A DNA stretch of 64,000 nt from Methylobacterium symbioticum (GTDB lineage: Bacteria; Pseudomonadota; Alphaproteobacteria; Rhizobiales; Beijerinckiaceae). The position numbers and the translations under genes are program-made. The notes beneath the pieces are model-generated. The model did no database searches, had not been told where the DNA came from, and worked only from the letters and a program-made list of their open reading frames with translations. Positions 1 to 8,650 of the stretch are shown here, piece after piece. The stretch lies in contig NZ_CABFPH010000010.1 of the NCBI RefSeq assembly GCF_902141845.1, forward strand, positions 1-64,000. Reading direction: 5' to 3'. How positions within the stretch are numbered: position 1 is the first letter of the stretch; every line of letters starts with the position of its first letter.

Positions 1-708
1 GAGATCGGGCCGCCGCCGCGCCGCCTCCGCCGCCGCGGCGAGCAGCCCGAGACCGGCCGCGCTGGAACCCGCCGCGACGACGATCCCCGCGCGCGGCCCC
101 GCCTCGGGCCGCGGCCCGCCCTCGTCCACGTAGCCGGTATAGGCGAGCCGCGGGGCGAGGCCGTCATCGACCGGCCAGGAGGCGTCGAGGGCGGCGAGCG
201 CCGGATCGCCGTGGACGAGCACGCCGTCGTAGAGATCGGCCACCCGCGCATGGGCCTCGGCCGCCTTCGCGGGCCGGTCCGGCGGCACCAGGATGTCGCG
301 CAGGGAGGCGAGGATCAGGGGCCGGGGCCGGCGCGCCCGCGCGGCCTCGACGAGGGCCAGGAACTCGCCCGCCAGCGCCCGCCGGCCGAAGGGGAACAGC
401 TCGGTGACGACCGCGTCCGGCGCGATGTCGGCGAGGGCACCGAGCAGGGCCTCGCGCCGGCGCGCCAGCAGCGCCGCATCGGCCGGGCGCCCGGCGCTGT
501 CGAGCAGATCGGAGAAGGCGGTGCCGCGGATGTGCAGCGGCTCGAGCTGGAGGAGGCGCACGCCGTCGAGCCGCACCAGGGGCGACGGATTGCCCCCGCT
601 CGCCAGCATCACCGCGTGGCCCTCCGCCGCCAGCGCGCGGGCGAGCGCCGCCGCGCGGGTGAGATGGCCCGCCCCGAGGAGATGCGTGACGGCGATCAGC
701 ACGCGCAC
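1..708 (-). CDS. MurG/GT28-like glycosyltransferase, N-terminal part (cut by window edge)
   Basis: The frame is open from a GTG at 708 to the first base of the window, giving 236 codons without a stop. The product begins VRVLIAVTHLLGAGHL, the glycine-rich loop and His typical of GT-B fold transferases that handle nucleotide sugars; the C-terminal donor-binding half lies outside the window. A GGAGGT ribosome site sits 6 nt before the GTG at 708 (a second GTG is at 702). The start overlaps the end of the preceding glycosyltransferase by 13 nt, so translation is probably coupled. It is the third gene of a three-gene glycosyltransferase operon, presumably for a surface or secreted glycan. Acceptor and sugar cannot be inferred. 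Confidence 0.75.
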   Translation of the reverse strand, partial: MRVLIAVTHLLGAGHLTRAAALARALAAEGHAVMLASGGNPSPLVRLDGVRLLQLEPLHIRGTAFSDLLDSAGRPADAALLARRREALLGALADIAPDAVVTELFPFGRRALAGEFLALVEAARARRPRPLILASLRDILVPPDRPAKAAEAHARVADLYDGVLVHGDPALAALDASWPVDDGLAPRLAYTGYVDEGGPRPEAGPRAGIVVAAGSSAAGLGLLAAAAEAARRRPDL

Positions 709-2231
709 GCGCGCACCTCCTCCGTCGGGATGGATGGCTGGACCGGGACGATCCCGGCGCTCGCGGCGAGCCGCGCGGCGATGGCGTCGATGCCGGCCGC
801 CATCGCGAAATCGCGCACGAGCCGGGCGCGGGCGGCCAGCGCGAGGCGCCGCCGCAGCCCGGGATCGCCCGCGAGATCCCGCAGGGCCTGCGCCAGGGCC
901 GCGGGGTCGCCCGGCGGCACGAGCAGGCCGTGCGTCCCCGAGGCGATGAATTCGGGCGTGCCGGCAAAGGCCGTGGCGAGGATCGGCAAGTCCTGGCTCG
1001 CCGCCTCCATCAGGACGTTGGGCAACCCGTCGCGGTCGCCGCCCGGGGCGGATTTGGTCGGCAGCACGAACAGGTCGGCCGCCCGCATCGCCGCGATCAC
1101 CGCCGGCTGGGCGAGCGCGCCCTGGAACCGCACGCGTGCGCCGAGGCCGAGACGCGCCGCCCGGGCTTCGAGATCGGCGCGCAGCGCGCCGCCGCCGATC
1201 AGGGTGAGCTGCCAGTGCAGGTCCGGCAGCCGCGCCAGGGCATCGAGCAGGTCGTCGTGCCCTTTCTTGGCGACGAGCCGGCCGACGCAGACGAGGCGCA
1301 GCGGATCGGCCGGGTCGCTTCCATCCCGGGCCGGGCGGACGGGCGGCGGCGCGGGGAAGCGGGCAAGGTCGAGGCCGTGATAGGCGAGGAAGAGGCGGCT
1401 CCTGCCTTCGTCATTCACCGGGGACGGAAGCCCGCCATCAGGGTTCGCCTGCGAACCGCGACAGGCCCCCTCTCCCGTTCGGGAGAGGGCTGGGGTGAGG
1501 GATGAGACGTTTTCGGAAGGGTCGCGACGGTGACGCGGTTCCGGCTCCGCTCCGTCCGTCGAGTTCTCGACCCTCACCCTGTCCCTCTCCCGAACGGGAG
1601 AGGAGACCTGCGCCTCGTCTGAAACCGTCGCCCCCCGCTCGCTGAGGGGCGCATGGGTCGACAGCCCCTCCAGGCGCGCGAGCCCGTCCCGCGTGCAGGT
1701 CACGCCCCAGGCGGCGTCGGCGAGCTTCTCCCGAAGCTCCCAATCCGGGGTGGTCCAGATGTCCTTGGCGTGGGCCGAGAAGCTCCAGGCGCGGCCGGTC
1801 AGATGCGCCGCGTAGCGGGCGACGCTCGCGGGCGTGTGCAGGAAGTGGACGTGGATATGCGTCACCGCCTCCGGCAGCTCGCGGGCGAGCACCAGGGCCT
1901 GGCCGAGGCGGCGCAGGCGCGAGGCGCTCGGATCGCGCAGCAGGTCGCGGGCGAACAGGCCGAGCAGGCTCGGGAAGCGCCGTCGCCGCAGGGCGCCGCC
2001 GAGCCCCGCCAGCACCCGGAGCGGCGCGTCGCGCAGGTATTCGGGCAGGTAGGTCACCGGCGCGCGGATCGCCGCGTGCATCGGATGGCGTGCATCGTCG
2101 GTGGGATGCCGCAGCGACCAGATCGCGAGGGGCAGCCCCCGCGCCTCCAGCGCCAGGAGCTCCTGCGCGATGAAGGTCTCGGACAGGCGCGGATAGCCCT
2201 TCATCACCACGGCGATGCGGGGCGCGCTCAT
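696..2231 (-). CDS. GT4-type glycosyltransferase with in-frame palindromic-repeat insertion
   Basis: The product is 511 residues and starts MSAPRIAVVMKGYPRLSETF, a typical GT-B family 4 N-terminus; the donor-site half carries YHGLDLARFP, LVCVGRLVAKKGHDDLL and LIGGGALRADLEARA, then a GGDRDGLPNVLMEAAS segment with the E-x7-E-like catalytic region. Between about residues 199 and 281, where family members normally go straight from the N-lobe to the YHGLD motif, there are roughly 80 low-complexity polar residues encoded by two inverted copies of a CTCTCCCG-type palindrome. The frame stays open through the insert. The start overlaps the upstream gene by ATGA. Likely cytoplasmic or membrane-associated. 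Whether the insert is tolerated or inactivating is unknown. Confidence 0.82.
   Translation of the reverse strand: MSAPRIAVVMKGYPRLSETFIAQELLALEARGLPLAIWSLRHPTDDARHPMHAAIRAPVTYLPEYLRDAPLRVLAGLGGALRRRRFPSLLGLFARDLLRDPSASRLRRLGQALVLARELPEAVTHIHVHFLHTPASVARYAAHLTGRAWSFSAHAKDIWTTPDWELREKLADAAWGVTCTRDGLARLEGLSTHAPLSERGATVSDEAQVSSPVRERDRVRVENSTDGAEPEPRHRRDPSENVSSLTPALSRTGEGACRGSQANPDGGLPSPVNDEGRSRLFLAYHGLDLARFPAPPPVRPARDGSDPADPLRLVCVGRLVAKKGHDDLLDALARLPDLHWQLTLIGGGALRADLEARAARLGLGARVRFQGALAQPAVIAAMRAADLFVLPTKSAPGGDRDGLPNVLMEAASQDLPILATAFAGTPEFIASGTHGLLVPPGDPAALAQALRDLAGDPGLRRRLALAARARLVRDFAMAAGIDAIAARLAASAGIVPVQPSIPTEEVRACAC
1468..1604. repeat. Inverted pair of REP-like palindromes inside a glycosyltransferase gene
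   Basis: Copy one at 1468-1489 is a 10-bp-arm hairpin, CCCTCTCCCG-TT-CGGGAGAGGG, followed by CTGGGGTGAGGG. Copy two at 1583-1603 is the same hairpin with an AA loop, preceded by ACCCTCACCCTGT, the reverse complement of a near-identical tail. The two units are therefore inverted relative to each other, the layout of a REP doublet (REPIN/BIME). Such elements are usually intergenic; here the pair lies inside a coding region and is translated. Confidence 0.75.
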
Positions 2232-3499
2232 GACACGGCCTCCGGAAGAGGCTCCGGGACGGCTTCCGCGACCGCATCGGGCAGGCGCGCGCCGCTTGGC
2301 CCGACCAGCGCCCGCACCCGCGCCACGATCGCGTCGAGCCCGTCGAGGAGGCCCGGCACCACCATGCGCGAGGGCTCGGGCTGCACCGGCAGGGCGCGCA
2401 AAGCCGCCGCCATGCGCTCCGGCGCGCGGCCCCCGGCCTCGCTCAGCACGCGCACCAGCCCCAGTGCCTCGGCGGCCCGCGCCCGGATCTCCTGCTCGCG
2501 CCGCGGCTCGGTGCGCGGCACCAGCACCGCGCGCTTGTCGAAGGAGAGAATCTCGCAGAACGTGTTGTAGCCGCCCATGGCGACGATGCCCGCGGCGCGC
2601 TGCATCAGCCGCTCGATCTCGCTGTCGAAGGTGATGGCCGAGAGGCGCCCCGGAAGCCGCGCGATCCGGGCGAGGAAGGCGGTCCGCGTCTCCACGTCGA
2701 GGAACGGGCCGAAGGCGATGAGGGCGGGCAGCGGGATGCCCGGATCCGCCTCGTAGGCCGCGACGACCCAGTCGATCAGCGCCGCGCCGTCCCCGCCCCC
2801 GCCGGGCGTGACCAGCAGGAAGGGCGCCTCGGCGAGCGGCGGCCAGGCCCGGCCGGGGCTCGGTGGCGGCAGGTCGCGGCGCAGGTAGCCGGTATAGATC
2901 AGCCGGTCCGCGATGCCCGGGTCGAGATCGAGCCCTTCGAGCGGCCGGTGGATGCGGGCCACGCCGTAGACCCAGACCTCGTGATAGAGCCGCGCCAGCG
3001 CCTCGCCCGCCCCCTTCCGCGCCCATTCGGGTGCGAGGAGCACGGGATCGTCGAGGACGTCGCGCAGGCCGAGGACGAGGCGGGCGCCCTCCGCCGCCGC
3101 CCGTTCCAGCATGCCCAGGATCTCGCCCTGGAAGCCGGTCGGCTCCTTGTCCACGATGACGAGGTGCGGCCGGACGCTCTCGGCGGTGCGCGCGATGAGC
3201 GCGGCGCGCGCGGCCACGGTCTCGGAGAGCGCCCGGCCGGGCTCCAGGCTGGCATAGCCGCCGTCGACCCGCTTGGTGACGGCCGGGATCCGCACGGCCG
3301 AGACGCCGGGCGCGAAGGCGAACCGGTCCGCCACGGGCGAGCCCGAGACCACGACCACGCGGGCGCCGAGCGCCCGGGCCACGGCGTTGGCGAGGGTCCT
3401 GGAGCGGCGCAGATGGCCGAGCCCGAAGGTGTCGTGGCTGTAGATCAGGATGCGGCAGGGCTCGCCGGGGCCGGGAGGCGATGGGCGCAAGGCGGTCAA
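2228..3499 (-). CDS. MurG-like glycosyltransferase (GT-B fold)
   Basis: 423 residues from a TTG start. The product opens LTALRPSPPGPGEPCRILIY and continues SHDTFGLGHLRRSRTLANAV, the phosphate/acceptor loop seen in MurG- and MGDG-synthase-like enzymes; the C-terminal half has FLLVTPGGGGDGAALID and a donor-site segment AAGIVAMGGYNTFCEIL, equivalent to the GG.NT.cE motif of GT28-type enzymes. I prefer TTG at 3499 because GGAGAAGG lies just upstream and the codons before it read like non-coding DNA. It is the first gene of the glycosyltransferase operon and ends in an ATGA overlap with the next. Transcription probably starts in the 273-bp gap shared with the divergent exporter-like gene. Confidence 0.8.
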   Translation of the reverse strand: MTALRPSPPGPGEPCRILIYSHDTFGLGHLRRSRTLANAVARALGARVVVVSGSPVADRFAFAPGVSAVRIPAVTKRVDGGYASLEPGRALSETVAARAALIARTAESVRPHLVIVDKEPTGFQGEILGMLERAAAEGARLVLGLRDVLDDPVLLAPEWARKGAGEALARLYHEVWVYGVARIHRPLEGLDLDPGIADRLIYTGYLRRDLPPPSPGRAWPPLAEAPFLLVTPGGGGDGAALIDWVVAAYEADPGIPLPALIAFGPFLDVETRTAFLARIARLPGRLSAITFDSEIERLMQRAAGIVAMGGYNTFCEILSFDKRAVLVPRTEPRREQEIRARAAEALGLVRVLSEAGGRAPERMAAALRALPVQPEPSRMVVPGLLDGLDAIVARVRALVGPSGARLPDAVAEAVPEPLPEAVS

Positions 3500-3772
3500 C
3501 GGGCCTTCTCCGCAGCCGGAGCACGGCCCCGTGTTGCATAACCCGGGCCGCTCCGCCACAGGGCGGGCGTAGCCCGGCTGTGCGCGGCGCGACATTCCCG
3601 TCGCGCCGATGCACCGACCAATCGTAGAACGAAGGCGAAGCCCGCCGCGCCGCGATTCAGGTCCGGCCGCGTCGCGACCGGGCCGGATTCCGTGTCTCCG
3701 TCTCGACGCGCCCGTCCCCGCCGAACCGGCAGCCAGTCCGGGAGCGTGCGCTCCAGGCATTCCAAGGTCCCG

Positions 3773-6409
3773 ATGCGCGATCTCGAACCGACATTGTTCG
3801 GATACATCTGGCGCTACTCCCGGCGCGATCAGGTCGCGATCTGCCTCGTCGTCCTCGCCTCCCTACCCTTCTACTTCGCATCTCTCGACCTGCCGCGGCG
3901 CATCGTCAACGACGCGATCACCGGCAAGGCCTTCGAGAAGGGCAACACCACCACCTCGTTCCTCGACATCACCGTGCACTGGCCGGCCTGGCTCGGCGGC
4001 GGGGCGACGCAGCTCTTCTCCGGTTTCTCGGTCGGGCGGCTGGAGCTGCTGCTCGGCCTGTCCAGCCTGTTCCTCACGCTCGTCCTGATCAACGGGGCGT
4101 TCAAGTTCTGGATCAACCTGCAGAAGGGCGTGCTCGGCGAGCGCATGCTGCGCCGCCTGCGCTTCCAGCTCTTCTCGCTGATGCTGCGCTTCACCCCCGA
4201 GGCCCAGGGCGAGGTGAAGGCCTCGGAGACCGCCACCATCATCCGCGACGAGGTCGAGCCGATCGGCACCTTCATCGGCGACGCCTTCGTGGTGCCGGCC
4301 TTCCTCGGCACCCAGGCCGCGACGGCGCTGACCTTCATCCTGATGCAGAACGTCTGGCTCGGCCTCGTGGCCGGCGGCATGGTCGGCGTGCAGATGATCG
4401 TCATCCCGCGCCTGAGGCGGGAGATCATCCGCCTGAGCCGCCGCCGGCAGCTCGCCTCGCGCAACCTCGCCGGCCGGATCGGCGAGGTGCTGGAGGGGCT
4501 CGACGCGGTCACGGCCAACGGCGCGGGACGGTGGGAACAGGCCGAGATCGGGGGGCGCCTTCACGGGCTCTACGACCTGCGCCTGCGCATCTACCGGCGC
4601 AAATTCGCGGTCAAATATCTGAACAACCTGCTCGCCCAGATCACGCCGTTCCTGTTCTACGCGATCGGCGGCCTGTTCGCCCTGAAGGGGCAGCTCGATA
4701 TCGGCCAGCTCGTGGCGGTGCTCGCCGCCTATCGCGACCTGCCCCCGCCTCTCAAGGAGCTGATCGACTGGGACCAGCAGCGCCTCGACGTGGAGGTGAA
4801 GTACGAGACCGTCGCGGCCCATTTCGCCGCCCACCGCCTGCGCCCGCCCGAGCCGGACGCGCCCGCGCCGCCGCAGCTCGGCAGCCCGCTGCGCGTGGAG
4901 GGCGTGACGCTGCGCGATCCGCATGACGGCCGCAGCGTCGAGATCGAGGGCTTCACCGCGGCGCTGCCCGCCCGCCTCGCGCTGACCTCGCCCGGCAGCG
5001 CGCTGGCCCGGCAGCTCGCCGTCGCGATCGTCGGCCTGCAGCGGCCGGTCGCGGGCAGCATCCGGATCGGCACCACCGACCTCGCCGCCCTCTCCACCAC
5101 GGCGCTCGCGCAGCGCATCGCCTATCTCGACGCGCAGCCAGTGCTGTTCCCGGGCTCCCTGCGCGACAACCTGCTCTACGGCCTGCGCTGGCGCCCGGGA
5201 TCCGAGCGCCGTCCGACGGAGGCCCGCCGGGCCGAGGCCCTGCGCACCGGCAATCCCGCCGAGACGGTGGATCAGGATTGGATCGACTACGCCGCTCTGG
5301 GGCTGACCGACGCCGCCGATCTCGACCAGCGGCTGCTCCATCTCCTCGGCCGGCTCGGGATGGAGGACGACCTCTACCGCTTCGGCCTCGGCGCCCTCAG
5401 CTCCGTCACCCATGAGACGCCGGCCGGGCAGCGCATGATCGAGGCGCGTGCCTATCTGCGCGAGCATTTCGCGGAGGCCGGGCTCCAGGGCCTCGTCATT
5501 CCCTTCGCGCGGGGCAGCTACAACGCGCAGGCGAGCGTCGCCGAGAACCTGCTCTTCGGCGTGCCGGACGATCCCGCGCTGCTGGGGCCGGCGCTCGCCC
5601 GGGACGCGCGCCTGCGCGTCGCCCTGATCCGGGCGGGCCTCTACGACGATCTCGCGCAGATGGGCGTGCGCATCGCGCGCACCCTCACCGAGATCTTCCG
5701 CGGCCTGCCCCCGGGCCACGGCCTGATGCGGCGCTTCTCCCTGGTCGATCCCGAGGCGCTGCCGGAACTGGAACGGCGGCTCGCCGGGATCGGCCTCGGC
5801 GACAGGCCCGCGCGCGCCGACGAGGCGACCTTCCTGGAACTCGCCCTCCCCTATGTCGAGCCCCGCCAGAGGCTCGGCCTGCTCACGCCCGCCCTGAAGG
5901 CGCGCATCGTCGGAGCCCGCGGCTTCGTGCAGGCGGCGCTGGCAGGCCGGAACGGCCGCGGCATCGAGCCCTACGATCCAAGCCGGATCAATCCGCGCAG
6001 CTCCATCCTCGACAACCTCCTGTTCGGCCGCATCGACACCGCGCGCATGCGCGGCGAGGCCGAGATCCGGGCCCAGGTCCGCGCCGCGGTGCGCACCTTC
6101 GGCCTGGAGGACGGCATCCGCCGGCGGGGACTGGAGTTCCAGGTGGGCAATCGCGGCCGCCTCCTCGATGCACGCCAGCAGGCCGCGGTGGGGCTGGCGC
6201 GGGCGTTGCTGCGCCGGCCCGAGATCCTGGTCGTGGACGGCTGGAGCGCGCTGCGGGATTGCGGCCTCGCCGCCCCCGCGGAAGCGATGGTCGCGGAGAT
6301 GCCGGGCGCGAGCCTGATCGCGGTGGTGGGCAGCGCCGCCGAGGCGGACGACTTCCCCGCGCGGGTGACGGTGCGGCCGGCGGGGCCGCCGCGCGCGGCC
6401 TCGACCTGA
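3773..6409 (+). CDS. ABC-exporter-like membrane protein with degenerate ATPase domain
   Basis: 878 residues. Residues about 1-330 form an exporter-type transmembrane domain with hydrophobic stretches near 20-40, 88-115, 178-220 and 285-325. The rest resembles an ABC nucleotide-binding region with its motifs eroded: the Walker A position reads LTSPGSALARQLAV with no GK[ST]; the signature position reads GRLLDARQQAAVGLARALL instead of LSGGQ; Walker B reads EILVVDGW (Gly for the catalytic Glu); no H-loop His is visible. The Q-loop-like phrase DNLLYG/ENLLFG/DNLLFG occurs three times, as if this subregion were expanded. It is divergent from the glycosyltransferase operon, so a glycan-linked role is possible. 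It probably does not hydrolyse ATP alone and might pair with an active partner. Confidence 0.8.
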   Translation: MRDLEPTLFGYIWRYSRRDQVAICLVVLASLPFYFASLDLPRRIVNDAITGKAFEKGNTTTSFLDITVHWPAWLGGGATQLFSGFSVGRLELLLGLSSLFLTLVLINGAFKFWINLQKGVLGERMLRRLRFQLFSLMLRFTPEAQGEVKASETATIIRDEVEPIGTFIGDAFVVPAFLGTQAATALTFILMQNVWLGLVAGGMVGVQMIVIPRLRREIIRLSRRRQLASRNLAGRIGEVLEGLDAVTANGAGRWEQAEIGGRLHGLYDLRLRIYRRKFAVKYLNNLLAQITPFLFYAIGGLFALKGQLDIGQLVAVLAAYRDLPPPLKELIDWDQQRLDVEVKYETVAAHFAAHRLRPPEPDAPAPPQLGSPLRVEGVTLRDPHDGRSVEIEGFTAALPARLALTSPGSALARQLAVAIVGLQRPVAGSIRIGTTDLAALSTTALAQRIAYLDAQPVLFPGSLRDNLLYGLRWRPGSERRPTEARRAEALRTGNPAETVDQDWIDYAALGLTDAADLDQRLLHLLGRLGMEDDLYRFGLGALSSVTHETPAGQRMIEARAYLREHFAEAGLQGLVIPFARGSYNAQASVAENLLFGVPDDPALLGPALARDARLRVALIRAGLYDDLAQMGVRIARTLTEIFRGLPPGHGLMRRFSLVDPEALPELERRLAGIGLGDRPARADEATFLELALPYVEPRQRLGLLTPALKARIVGARGFVQAALAGRNGRGIEPYDPSRINPRSSILDNLLFGRIDTARMRGEAEIRAQVRAAVRTFGLEDGIRRRGLEFQVGNRGRLLDARQQAAVGLARALLRRPEILVVDGWSALRDCGLAAPAEAMVAEMPGASLIAVVGSAAEADDFPARVTVRPAGPPRAAST

Positions 6410-6420
6410 GGCCGTTCGGT

Positions 6421-6458
6421 CCGGGTTTCCAAAGGCCTCGAGGCCTTTGGAAGCCCGG
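6421..6458. terminator. Bidirectional hairpin between convergent genes
   Basis: TTCCAAAGGCCT-CG-AGGCCTTTGGAA is a perfect 12-bp-arm palindrome at 6427-6452, extended outward by CCGGG/CCCGG. It lies between the stop codons of the exporter-like gene and fliX, where a shared terminator is expected. There is no clear T tract. It belongs to the CCAAAGG-type repeats that recur elsewhere in the window. Confidence 0.55.
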
Positions 6459-6459
6459 T

Positions 6460-6891
6460 TCAGACGCCCCGGCGCGCCTCGAGCTTGGCGAGTTCCACGG
6501 CGGCGCGCAGCTCGATATCGGCGATGAGGGCATCGAGGCGCGGATCGCCCGAGGAGCCGGCCCGCTCGGCGAGGCGGCCGGCGATGGCCGAGAGATCCTG
6601 GACGGCGACGCGGCCGGCGAGCAGCGCCGCCTTCAGCCGGTCGAGCCCGTCGAGGAGGTCGTGGCCGCGCCGGGCGAGGCGGCGGCGCCGCTCCTGGGGC
6701 GTGTCGGCCTCGTTCTGGAGGAGGAGCACCGCGTCGAGGCCCGCGAGCGTCGCGGCAGCCGGCGCCGAGCCGGCGGCGCCGGCCTGAGCCGTGGCGCCGG
6801 AGCCGCCGAGGCTGAAGCTCTGGCCGCCCTCAGCCCGGCGCGTCCCCGCGACGGTGGCCGCCTGGGGCGTCACTCGATTGTCGACACGCAT
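6460..6891 (-). CDS. fliX: Flagellar assembly regulator FliX
   Basis: 143 residues. The start MRVDNRVTPQAATVAGTRRA, a low-complexity middle, and a helical C-terminal half with LLLQNEADTPQERRRRLARR and DLLDGLDRLKAALLAG match the alphaproteobacterial FliX family. In Caulobacter FliX couples flagellar basal-body assembly to FlbD and sigma-54-dependent transcription of later flagellar genes. It is divergent from flgI, the conserved alphaproteobacterial arrangement. The ATG at 6891 is chosen because FliX proteins begin at this motif; the same frame continues upstream but reads like an antisense shadow. Confidence 0.88.
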   Translation of the reverse strand: MRVDNRVTPQAATVAGTRRAEGGQSFSLGGSGATAQAGAAGSAPAAATLAGLDAVLLLQNEADTPQERRRRLARRGHDLLDGLDRLKAALLAGRVAVQDLSAIAGRLAERAGSSGDPRLDALIADIELRAAVELAKLEARRGV

Positions 6892-7078
6892 GGTTGCACC
6901 GCTCCGGACGCGCACGGCGCCCCGTCGGGACAGTCGCGGCGACAGGGTTAACCGCGGGTAAACGACCCGGCAGAACCTGCCGGGGCGGCACGAACTGCGC
7001 GGACGCGATCGACCGCGCCGGCCCCGTCCTTCCGAGCAAATGCGAGCCGGGCCAAGGGTTTGAGGACAAGACCGGCCC

Positions 7079-7094
7079 TGGCACGCGGCTGGCA
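7079..7094 (+). promoter_or_regulatory. Candidate sigma-54 promoter of flgI
   Basis: TGGCACGCGGCTGGCA has the -24 TGGCAC element and the invariant GG-N10-GC spacing of RpoN promoters; the -12 element is TGGC rather than TTGC. It would place the transcription start about 22 nt before the flgI ATG. Neighbouring fliX is a known regulator of sigma-54 flagellar promoters in relatives, which makes the site more credible. Confidence 0.4.
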
Positions 7095-7128
7095 AGGGGT
7101 CGGCCATGGTCCGTCCGCGAAGCCCGAC

Positions 7129-8250
7129 ATGCCGTCCGTCCCGACCCGTCTGATCTCCCTCCTCGGCCTCGTCGCGCTCCTCCTGTTCGCGGCGGGCCCG
7201 GCCTCGGCCCTGTCGCGGGTGAAGGACCTCGCCTCGATCGAGGGCGTGCGCCAGAACCAGCTCGTCGGCTACGGCATCGTGGTCGGCCTGAACGGCACCG
7301 GCGACACGCTCAACAACATCCCCTTCACCAAGCAGTCCCTGCAGGCGATGCTGGAGCGGCTCGGCGTGAACACCCGCGGCGCCACCATGCGCACGCAGAA
7401 CCTCGCCGCGGTGATGGTGACGGCGAGCCTGCCGCCCTTCGCGGCGCAGGGCACGCGCATCGACGTCACCGTCTCCTCGCTCGGCGACGCCAAGTCGCTC
7501 CAGGGCGGCACGCTCCTCGTCACGCCGCTTCTGGGCGCCGACGGCGAGGTCTACGCGCTGGCGCAGGGCTCCGTGGCCATCGCCGGCTTCGCGGCGGAGG
7601 GCGACGCGGCCAAGATCACCCGCGGCGTGCCGACCAACGGGCGCATTTCGAACGGCGCCAATATCGAGCGCGAGATCGCCTTCAAGCTCAACGACGCGCG
7701 CTCCCTGCGGCTCTCGCTCCGGAATCCCGACTTCACCACCTCGAAGCGGATCGCCGCCGCGATCAACGACTTCATGGGCTCCGACACGGCCGAGCCGGCG
7801 GACCCGGCCACCGTCACCATCCAGATCCCGGCCCGCTACAACGGCAACATGATCCGCCTCATCACCGAGGTGGAGCAGCTCAAGGTCGAGCCGGACCAGA
7901 CCGCGCGGGTGGTGGTGGACGAACGCTCCGGCATCATCGTGATGGGCCGCGACGTGCGCGTCTCCACCGTTGCGATCGCCCAGGGGAATCTCACGGTCAC
8001 CATCACCGAGCAGCCGCAGGTGAGCCAGCCGAACCCGCTCTCGAACGGCCAGACCGTGGTGGTGCCGCGCACCGGCGTGAAGGTCGATACGGGGGACGGC
8101 AACAAGCTCGCCCTCGTCAAGGAGGGCGTGACCCTGCGCGAGCTGGTGGATGGGCTCAACGCCCTCGGCGTCGGCCCGCGCGACCTGATCTCGATCCTCC
8201 AGGCCATCAAGGCGGCAGGCGCCCTGCAGGCCGATATCGAGCTGATGTGA
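7129..8250 (+). CDS. flgI: Flagellar P-ring protein FlgI
   Basis: 373 residues, the usual FlgI length. A Sec signal peptide (MPSVPTRLISLLGLVALLLF, then AAGPASA) is followed by the family hallmark SRVKDLASIEGVRQNQLVGY and GLNGTGDT. The C-terminus LRELVDGLNALGVGPRDLIS is also diagnostic. The protein is exported to the periplasm and polymerises around the rod to form the P-ring bushing in the peptidoglycan layer. The ATG at 7129 is the only start that leaves the signal peptide at the N-terminus. It heads the flgI-flgJ-flgN set, with a possible sigma-54 promoter just upstream. Confidence 0.97.
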   Translation: MPSVPTRLISLLGLVALLLFAAGPASALSRVKDLASIEGVRQNQLVGYGIVVGLNGTGDTLNNIPFTKQSLQAMLERLGVNTRGATMRTQNLAAVMVTASLPPFAAQGTRIDVTVSSLGDAKSLQGGTLLVTPLLGADGEVYALAQGSVAIAGFAAEGDAAKITRGVPTNGRISNGANIEREIAFKLNDARSLRLSLRNPDFTTSKRIAAAINDFMGSDTAEPADPATVTIQIPARYNGNMIRLITEVEQLKVEPDQTARVVVDERSGIIVMGRDVRVSTVAIAQGNLTVTITEQPQVSQPNPLSNGQTVVVPRTGVKVDTGDGNKLALVKEGVTLRELVDGLNALGVGPRDLISILQAIKAAGALQADIELM

Positions 8251-8284
8251 TGAACCCGATTGTCCAAGCCGGGAGGGCCTGACC

Positions 8285-8650
8285 GTGCTGCCGCTCGCCA
8301 CCTTCGCCGCCACCGCCGCCATCGGCGTCGGCAAATCCATCGCCGGCTCGGTCACCGAGTCCCTGGCCAAGCCCGGGGCCGCCGCCTCCGGCCCAAACGC
8401 GGCCAAGCTGCGCAAGACCGCCACCGACTTCGAATCGATGTTCCTCGAATCCTCCCTCGACCGGATGACCCAGTCCGAGGGCACCGAGGGGCCGCTCGGC
8501 GAGAACGGCACCGGCGGCGGCGTCTGGCGCTCGATGCTGACCAAGGAATACGCCCAGCAGATCGTGAAGAGCGGCGGCGTCGGCATCGCCGATCAGGTCT
8601 TCCGCGAGATGATGAAGCTGCAGGGCGCGAGCGGAGGCGGCAATGGCTGA
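8285..8650 (+). CDS. flgJ: Rod-binding protein, FlgJ N-terminal domain only
   Basis: 121 residues from GTG at 8285, with GGGAGG 9 nt upstream. The core AAKLRKTATDFESMFLESSL and the later GGGVWRSMLTKEYAQQI match the FlgJ rod-binding domain. The C-terminal muramidase domain of enterobacterial FlgJ is absent, which is normal in Alphaproteobacteria, where a separate lytic transglycosylase does that job. It acts in the periplasm as a scaffold for rod assembly. It lies 34 nt after flgI, and its last 8 nt overlap the next gene. Confidence 0.88.
   Translation: MLPLATFAATAAIGVGKSIAGSVTESLAKPGAAASGPNAAKLRKTATDFESMFLESSLDRMTQSEGTEGPLGENGTGGGVWRSMLTKEYAQQIVKSGGVGIADQVFREMMKLQGASGGGNG

Noticed and set aside
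1468-1604. CRISPR-like repeats
   Set aside because: Only two inverted palindromes, no regular spacers; they fit a REP doublet.
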